Assembly (NCBI GenBank): GCA_951799445.1
Contig: OX637297.1
Location: 11,346,001-11,410,000 of the forward strand
Direction of reading: 5' to 3'
Source of the DNA: Pseudisothecium myosuroides
Lineage: Eukaryota > Streptophyta > Bryopsida > Hypnales > Lembophyllaceae
Length of the DNA stretch: 64,000 nt
In this document: piece after piece, positions 56,924-64,000 of the stretch
How positions within the stretch are numbered: the stretch's first letter is position 1
How the letters are laid out: every line of letters begins with the position of its first letter
Position numbers and translations under genes: made by a program
Notes under the pieces: model-generated
The model's input: the letters and a program-made list of their open reading frames with translations, nothing else
Databases searched by the model: none
Told to the model about the DNA's origin: nothing

Positions 56924-57971
56924 GGGGCTAATCGGACTCGATTTCTTGTTCGCGATATTAACCGCTAACTTTTCCACTACGGAGTGAATGATCACTCCCC
57001 AACTGACCGGCCTGGGAACCGGATTCTCTCTATTTCCCAGCGCTCCGAAAATAGTATTTGCCACAGTCATTGTAATCCGGGTGGGCTTTTCCGGATACAA
57101 AATAGGGATGAGAAATGCTAACAACTGCCCATCCCGGGGACTCTTACAGTCACTCGCGGCGTTCCCTTCCTTGGAATCCGCATGACTCCAGAATACCTCC
57201 GCGGCGTAAGTGTCCGTCCGGGACGCCATTCCGGATCCCCTGGTTGGCGTAAAGTATGCCTTTGCCCACAACTCCGGAGTCCAGGCCCTAGATCGACCCC
57301 TAATCGTCAAATCAAACTGATTGCCTACTCCGGAAACCAGCTCGTCAATCATTCCTTCACTTCGAACGTTCCATGGACGTTTAATCAACCCTAGACATCC
57401 CATGATTTCTAGGTCTCCCTCTAACTCCTTAAGGCGCTCCGGATCCGATGGGATAACCGGACGCACGCCCCGAGCTGTCACTACTGACCTCCGGGATCGA
57501 CTCGCTTCCGCCATCTTACCGACTGCTAAGACAATCCGGTGCAATCGGCACCTTCCTCCCTTTCTCTCCCTAACACGCCCTAACTCACCACTCTTTCTCT
57601 CTTCTAACGCACCGTGGAAGAGCACGGGTGAAAAGAGACTGAATGAGGCTGGCGGTGGGGTTTAAATACCTGTCGGAACCCTAAGTTCTCGCCGCCGAAA
57701 AAGTTCCCGTAAGTTCCCTAGCCGGAACCTAGGCAGTAGGTCCCTACGATCCGGAACTTTCCGGCTTTCCGGCTTTCCGGCTTTCCGGCTACGGTTTCCG
57801 GAAAACTGCGTAACCTATTTAGAGTTTTATCTTTTCTACGTAGAAACTAATTTCTATTTCTAATATCTAAGTCCTAACTTTTTATTTAAATGCAAAAATT
57901 GAAAAAGTTCTGCTACTTTTACCTCCACTAATTTGTTAATTGGGACTTTCCGGATAATACGTACTCCCACA

Positions 57972-59680
57972 ACTCCTTTGTTAGTTATACACTTCAAATA
58001 TCAAGACTCGAAATCAAAAAAAAAAGCAAAACAAAGACGGAATTAAATATTAATGCCAAAAAAAATTAAATGTTTTCCTAAGTGAAATCAAAATAATAGA
58101 ATATAATTTGTACATTAAACCTTCAATCATAAGGTCAATCATACTATACTAGGGGTTTAACAATGTTAGGTTAAAAAATTACTAAAATAAGTTTCATTGA
58201 AGCCCTACTTTCCATGGAAAGAAAAAATAAAAAAATTAATTAAATTAAATTAATAGAGCTCCTAAATTAGAATTCTTGAATTTGGGCACTACGAAAACAT
58301 CTTGTTATACAATTGTCACTCTTACTAGGGTGACTACAGAAACGGTTTTAAATAAATTTCAATTGACAACCTGGACTACAAGAAGCTTAATTATTTCTGT
58401 CATGACAAATGAAGAAACTAAACAATTTTTCACACACCGTCCATCCACAAATAGTGCTATTAATAAATAAAATCAAACATACATGAATAATATATGTCGG
58501 TATGGAAAAAAAATGTACAAGTTGTAAATACTCCGCTCATGAAGTGAAGAGTCATGAGCGGAAAAAGTCCATGCTACGTTTTCCCAAACTTACCCCGTAA
58601 CCTAAAAAAGTCCCCTTGGTCCTGCGATTTAAAGACCTCTTGTTCTATAAATCATGCGTAATGTTGTACGAGTTAATTTGAACAAAAAAATGTAGAAGAA
58701 AGATTTATATACTGTGCCCATGCAAACATTAGTTACGAATCATGAGCGGTTTAATTTCATGGATTGCTACATTAATTTCTAGGTTTAACTTTGGTTTTGA
58801 TGAATTTTTTTTTTTAAATCCACTAAAATATACCTTAATTAACATAATGAACTTCGATTTCAAGTTTGCACTTGTGTCATTTTTCTAGAAAATGATTAGT
58901 TCACATTATTTAGTTAAATAGACATCACTGTAACGATTTACATAAGTACGTACACAGGACATTGTTGATGATTGTCCTATCTAATTCTTTCTCATTATTT
59001 TATCTCCTAGGCAATCATTTTGATGTATACAATCAACATGATTGGCAAATGTGTGATGAAGAAATAATATCTAAATTATCTTATGTATTCCATAATATTA
59101 ATTGTCTTGCAATCATTGGATAGATGTAGATAAGAGCGTGATTGCCCCAAATTTTTTGGGCATCCTAGGTATTTATCTATTTAAGTAAATTGTGTTTTGG
59201 AGCATATCTGGAGACAGTTCTCCAAACTAGTATGTGACCAAGCCGAGCCGCCCATGGTCTTCGGATTACTTGCAAAAAATAGAAATTAAAAAAAACAATG
59301 TCAAACAAAGGACGTCGGTTTAAAAACGATCTTCAATTTATGAAACAAATAATATTAAATTACAACTTAAATTTTTTGTTTTCAAATTGACATGTAATGT
59401 ATATCGCACTTTTGCAAAACGTAACATCCACTTTTCCCGCTAATGACTTCATGAGCGGAATATTAAAAAGTTATACATCAAACCAACATGTACTGTTTTA
59501 TGTATGATTTATGGAATGAGAATTCTTTGAACCACCGGCCAAGGGGGACCTATTTAGGTTACGTGGTAAGTTTGGGAAAACGTAGCATGGAGTTTGTCCG
59601 CTCATGACTCTTCACTTCATGAGCGGAGTATTTACAGCTTGTAAATTTTTTTCCGTATCGACATGTACACTCTTATATAT
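57972..59680. other. AT-rich spacer with a long-TIR element
   Basis: The DNA is AT-rich without genes. The only structure found is the inverted-repeat element at 58493-59667, listed separately. Confidence 0.4.
58493..59667. mobile_element. 1.2-kb element with 134-bp terminal inverted repeats
   Basis: The left arm (58493-58626) and right arm (59534-59667) are inverted copies. They share ctccgctcatgaagtgaaga, gtcatgagcgg, atgctacgttttcccaaact and a closing ccccttgg block, and each arm is 134 bp. The interior is non-coding and repeats the atgagcgg word at 58,741 and 59,450. Long TIRs with no coding capacity fit a non-autonomous Mutator-like element. I could not define a target duplication. Confidence 0.6.
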
Positions 59681-59689
59681 GAAAATCCC

Positions 59690-61340
59690 TGACATTTTTA
59701 AAATGAAGCCATTCCATGGCAGGGCCCGTTTCATTCCCAAGTTTTTTTACTTCACGTGAAGATGAATTTTGCAATGGGCAAGAAGTGAAAATATTGGTGG
59801 AATCTAAATCTTAAGAGCAATTCAAACTTCCACGATAGAATTTTATGCATGCATGTATGAACCATCCATGACGTTTTTAAAATGAAGCCATTCCATGGCA
59901 GGGCCTTTTTCATTCCCCATTTTATTTTCATCACGTTAAGATGGATTTTCCAACGGGCAAGAAGTGAAAATAGTGGTGGAATCTAAATGATCCTAAGAGC
60001 AATTCAAACTTCCACAATAGAATTTTATGCATGCATGTATGAACCATCCATGACATTTTTAAAATGAAGCCATAATTCCATGGCAAGGCCCGTTTCATTC
60101 CCAATTTTGTTTACTTCACGTGAAGATGAATTTTGCAATGGGCAAGAAGTGAAAATAGTGGTGGAATCTAAATCTTAAGAGCAATTCTAACTTCTACGAT
60201 AGAATTTTATGCATGCATGTATGAACCATCCATGACATTTTTTAAATGAAGCCATTCCATGGCAGGGCCTTTTTCATTCCCCATTTTTTTTTCATCACGT
60301 TAAGATGGATTTTCCAACGGGCAAGAAGTGAAAATAGTGGTGGAATCTAAATGATCCTAAGAGCAATTCCAACTTCCACAATAGAATTTTATTCATACAT
60401 GTATGAACCATCCATGACATTTTTAAAATGAAGCCATTCCATGGCAAGGCCCGTTTCATTCCCAATTTTTTTATTTCACGTGAAGATGAATTTTGCAATG
60501 GGCAAGAAGTGAAAATAGTGGTTGAATCTAAATCTTAAGAGCAATTCCAACTTCCACAATAGAATTTTATGCATGCATGTATGAACCATCCATGACACTT
60601 TTAAAATGAAGCCATTCCATGGCAGGGCCCATTTCATTCCCCAATTTTTTTTATTTCACGTGAAGATGAATTTTGCAGTGGGCAAGAAGTGAATATAGTG
60701 GTGGAATCTAAATCTTAAGAGCAATTCAAACTTCCACGATAGAATTTTATGCATGCATGTATGAACCATCCATGACATTTTTAAAATGAAGCCATTCCAT
60801 GGCAGGGCCTTTTTCATTCTCCATTTTTTTTTCATCACGTTAAGATGGATTTTCCAACGGGCAAGAAGTGAAAATAAAGGTGGAATCTAAATGATCCTAA
60901 GAGCAATTCCAACTTCCACAATAGAATTTTATGCATGCATGTATGAAATTCCATGACATTTTTAAAATGCTGCCATTCCATGGCAGGGCCTTTTTCATTC
61001 CCCATTTTTTTAAATTCACGTTAAGATGGATTTTCCAACGGGCAAGAAGATAGTGAAAATAGTGGTGGAATCTAAATCCTAAGAGCAATTAAAATTTCCA
61101 GTCTTCCATAGTAGAATTTTATGCATGCATGTGTGAAATTCCATGACATTTTTAAAATGAAGCCATAGTTCAATGGCAGGGCCCATTTCATTCCCAATTT
61201 TTTTATTTTCATGTGAATTAGAATTTTTCAACAGGCAAGTCCAGAAAATAGTGGTGGAATCTAAGGCTGGAGCAATTACATTTTTCTAAATCAAATTTTA
61301 TGCATGCATATATGAAATTTAATGACTTTTTAAATATTAT
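59690..61340. repeat. About 180-bp satellite, nine to ten copies in two alternating types
   Basis: The anchor tttatgcatgcatgtatgaa (slightly altered in some copies) recurs at about 59845, 60027, 60209, 60391, 60569, 60749, 60931 and 61121, a period near 181 bp, with diverged copies at the right end. Type A has tcacgtgaagatgaattttg; type B has tcacgttaagatggattttc. The order is roughly A-B-A-B-A-A-B-B-A. Small open frames across it only reflect the repeat. The length is in the nucleosomal range of plant satellites. Confidence 0.85.
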
Positions 61341-61696
61341 TTAAGCCGTTTCAAGCCATCACGCATTTCATTCCCGATTTTTTTTTTCACATCGGTGGAG
61401 ATTGTTCAAATAACAATAACAAATAACAATATTACGTACATCGTTGTCAAATAATGATGTAGATGTATACCACGTTTGATCATTTCAAAAATCCAAATGA
61501 AGATTGCATGACCTACAATATTCTCATGATAGACAAGATTCCAGGTTTAAGCATTCATCACCCGTCAAAGTGCATTAACAAATTTGAAAGCATTTAACTC
61601 ATTAAATCATTGAGACTGAGATTTAAAATACAAAATAAATAATGGTTCAGTTTGTTCTTTATTCCATCATGATTGCACATCCAAAGTCCTTCACAA

Positions 61697-61847
61697 GGGG
61701 CTTTTTTGCGTTTCCCTCTCTCACTTTCCCCTATATAAACGACAATCTTATGACTTTTCCTTGTGTCAACAGATTGTGACACAAGGAGAAGTCATGGATT
61801 GCCGTTTACGCAGGGAAACATCAAAGAGGGAAACGCACAAAAGCCCC
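61697..61847. repeat. 151-bp foldback hairpin
   Basis: The left arm (ggggcttttttgcgtttccc onward, through tccttgtgtca) and the right arm (tgacacaagga through aagcccc) are complementary with few mismatches around a loop near 61,772. The left arm contains cctatataaac. No target duplication was found. It could be a MITE or a small-RNA precursor. Confidence 0.6.
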
Positions 61848-62104
61848 TGGTGCTTTATTTAAAAATTCCTAGATGAACTAAAAATTGTGTCAATCATTGT
61901 TTAATCCGTAAAGTCCCATATGAAACCATAGGATGTTGTACTACACAACAAGAATTATATATGAAATCAATCAGTTAACTGATATTTTTAATTAGCAATA
62001 TTGAGTTAGATTGAATTTTAAGTTTATATGTTCCTAGTGGGAGATGATGTAAACTTAATTGAGGAAAAACTTGGAAACGAATAATCAGCATCATTTTCAT
62101 TTTT

Positions 62105-62335
62105 CAGTATACTCTAAACCCTAAAACCCGTAAACTATGAACTGCAGACCTTGAAAACATTAATGTAAAGCGCTGCCACTGTATACCCTAAACCCTATTA
62201 AACCCTGAAACCCTGAACCCTGAAACCAAGAACCATGACCTTGAAACCGTGAACACTACACTACAACATGTACCCTAAACCCTATGACCGTGGATGGTAG
62301 ACCCTATGACTGTGGACCCTACACCCTAAGATTGC
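62105..62335. repeat. Degenerate telomere-like repeats (CCCTAAA type)
   Basis: Strings such as taaaccctaaaaccc, taccctaaaccctattaaac and ccctgaaaccctgaaccctg recur with substitutions. This is an interstitial, decayed tract of the plant-type heptamer CCCTAAA. It supports the plant assignment. Confidence 0.6.
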
Positions 62336-62740
62336 ATTCATTAGAATAGAAAATAACAAATATGAACATTCTAGAGTTCAAAATTTTTGTTGATTCTTTT
62401 TGTAAGTGAGGTGTTCCACATGTTTCAGGTGCTCAAGCTTTTGGGTTCACGAGATTTTGTACAGTTCGTTTTTGTAGGATACGTATAATCAAGTCGTGTA
62501 GGGGAAGAATTCCGAGTATTGATCGGGGAAGCATGTGACATTCTGTGAAGTGAAAGTCTTCAGAGCTTGATCCGCTTTGGTCAAAGTATCATTGACTCCT
62601 AGAAAACGATGCAATGATACCATCCTTGAATGCGGCGAATTTCAAAATGTCAGTGAAGAATCGGAATTTTAGTGAAGCTTGGATTTCCGAAGTTCTAGTC
62701 AGAAAATCAAGAGCCCCACGCCCTCCCTCCTTGTGGTCGG

Positions 62741-64000
62741 TGTCGCAGCACAGAGTAAGTGAATTCCTTGTTATACTCCCAAAAACCACTCTAAAGCATA
62801 ACAAAATGACTCTAAAGATCGAACCCACGAGATTCTGTGAAGTGTCTAGCTCTATTCCCAACTTAAGCTCAGCCAGTATCCAATTTCTACTTTCCGGTCC
62901 TAGATCTAAAGCCGGAAACAACAACACACCAAAAACAACGACCAGACCTCTCTTTATCTCTTCCGGCCTGCCAAGCTATTCGGTCCTGTAATCCTATCAC
63001 AACCCAGGATCCTACAATTTCTAATCCTGGAACTTCTCTGGACCGATCCGATCCGGTCCTTTCACACGTACTCTCACTCCACTCCGGTTTAGTTTTGCCT
63101 CTGTTTCACCATCAGAGGGTTCGCCGCTTGCTTTTGAGAGTGGCAGGCCCGCCACTCCTTCCGTGACTTATAGTGGCTGAAGACCCACTTCTCTATTCCA
63201 CTACTTCCTACACTAGCACGGATCCGGTTTGATCTCTCACAGCCACCCGGACAGCGATCCGGTTTGCAGGTCACACAAAGACCCCCCGTACGATCCTCTC
63301 ATACTACAACGACCTTGATGCCAAGTTCCCTCCGCGCAAAGTTAGGTGGTTACAAGTGAACTCGTCCGTTCCAACATCAACTAAAGTCCTTCCGTTTACC
63401 AACTAGGGCAGCGAGACCTCACGGGAGATCGGACACTCAACCGGATTTCCTATCCAGGAGCTCTAGCGCGACTAAGGACTCCTTCCCTATCCGCCTAGCC
63501 TAACAACGATTTTCTCGCCCGGAACCGTGAACTGTAGAGGTGCTGAGGAACTGAAACCCACTCCCAACACTTAGAATACCCACTCACCTGCACATAAGAG
63601 CAAAACAAACACACTAAGGGGAGAAATCTCTCTAGAATCTGCATACATTTTCCTAACTTCTCACCAAAACAACCCTGCCACGCGCGAGAGAGACGTACAA
63701 CAAGAAATCAATAGAAAACACACAAAAACTCAAGAGAAAAGACTCCCAGTCTCCTTCACAGAGACTGACTATTATACACTTTAAAACTCAAAAGTCAACA
63801 AAAAGGGGCCCGGAAAGTCCGCGCGGAACTTTCGGTCCTTGTCGAGCCGGCCAGACCGGAAAACATCCGATCTAGACCAGATACACCGGATCAAATCCGG
63901 TCCGGTCCTAACTAACAAATATTTACAAAACTAAATCCTATCTATCCTATCATAACCGGATCTACTCCTTGATCCGTTCCTTCGTCCATAACTTGGTCTT
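62741..64000 (-). mobile_element. E5: partial TG...CA element, cut by the window edge
   Basis: On the plus strand it starts TGTCGCAGCACAGAG, the complement of the E3 terminus, and is nearly identical to the last 1.3 kb of E3 in opposite orientation. The remaining part, including most of the gene, lies beyond 64000. The duplication cannot be checked because the other end is missing; the left flank is GTCGG. Confidence 0.8.
63942..64000 (-). CDS. E5 gag-like protein, last residues
   Basis: The last 19 codons before the TAG at 63942-63944 read DQVMDEGTDQGVDPVMIG at the C terminus, closely matching the tail in the second frame of E3. This supports that tail as coding. The rest of the gene is outside the window. 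Confidence 0.55.
   Translation of the reverse strand, partial: DQVMDEGTDQGVDPVMIG

Larger units (their letters stand above)
52140..57514 (-). pseudogene. E1 gag-like gene, split by E2
   Basis: The frame starts at the ATG at 57514-57512 and reads to 56929. E2 (53450-56923) and one copy of GGGGC interrupt it, and it continues in the same frame from 53449 to 52140. The protein would be 631 residues. One stop remains: TGA at 52842-52844, where E2 has TGG. Content matches E2: EIMGCLGLIKRPWNVRSEGM, LLAFLIPILYPEKPTRIT, a Glu/Pro-rich segment, a coiled-coil, and a basic C terminus ending in VKKAKRNR. At the position of the E2 TAG (55093-55095), E1 has CAG. Confidence 0.65.
51019..57971 (-). mobile_element. 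E1: TG...CA element (3,474 bp) interrupted by E2
   Basis: On the plus strand E1 starts TGTCGTACGCGTAATC and ends TACGTACTCCCACA. The flanks are ACTTC (51014-51018) and ACTCC (57972-57976), a 5-bp duplication with one C/T difference. Without E2 and one copy of its duplication the length is 3,474 bp, identical to E2. The gene is on the minus strand. A TATA-like TATTTAAA lies on the minus strand at about 57,660-57,669, upstream of the ATG at 57514. Confidence 0.85.

Noticed and set aside
59752..61088. Repeated 60-67-codon minus-strand frames (ALPWNGFILK type)
   Set aside because: They recur with the satellite period and reflect repeat sequence only.

Overview
This window comes from the nuclear genome of a streptophyte plant or alga. 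It has one intact gene, a plant-type ABCG half-transporter split by a GT-AG intron, and otherwise mostly nested transposable elements, satellites and AT-rich spacer. Plant-type degenerate telomeric repeats (CCCTAAA), plant-style LINE and Ty3/gypsy elements and heavy C-to-T decay fit a repeat-rich non-seed plant. Retrotransposons carrying cytosine methyltransferases are known to me from charophyte algae, so a charophyte or early land plant is my best guess. I cannot name the species.

Layout. 1-1856: non-coding, with a recurring CTCGAG/GTCGAC-type motif. 1857-4739: a DUF7869-like transposase-related gene, broken only by in-frame stops. About 5.4-19.0 kb: a LINE with an ORF1-like piece, a 2A ribosome-skipping motif, AP endonuclease, reverse transcriptase (RT), a domain resembling PCIF1-type adenine methylases, RNase H and a CCHC tail. 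It is split by a 5,295-bp TG...CA element (5-bp duplication CCCTG) and by a 358-bp TA-flanked MITE; in both cases removing the insert rejoins the LINE coding sequence. 19.8-22.3 kb: the ABCG gene. 22.3-26.3 kb: AT-rich DNA with a 175-bp inverted array and a pair of 108-bp direct repeats. 26.3-37.2 kb (minus strand): a Ty3/gypsy element encoding gag, protease, an in-frame C5-cytosine methyltransferase, RT, RNase H, integrase and a PHD finger. 39.2-50.2 kb (minus strand): a decayed multi-exon gene of unrecognised family. About twenty copies of a short palindrome (core TCGTGGGATCCCACGA) lie in and beside it. 57.98-62.7 kb: AT-rich DNA with a long-TIR element, a 180-bp satellite, a foldback hairpin and telomere-like repeats.

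The most unusual system is a family of elements of about 3.5-3.9 kb, here called E1-E5. Each begins TG and ends CA. The four with both ends in the window are flanked by 5-bp target duplications, show no long terminal direct repeats and encode one gag-like coiled-coil protein. E4 sits in the gypsy integrase, E3 in an intron of the palindrome gene, and E2 inside E1. E5 runs off the right edge. They could be solo LTRs of a giant-LTR retrotransposon with a gene inside the LTR, or a class without LTRs.

Decay is consistent across the window. In-frame stops are almost all explained by C-to-T changes, mainly CAG to TAG and CGA to TGA. This is expected from deamination of methylated CHG and CG sites. 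One CAG/TAG pair is seen directly between E1 and E2.
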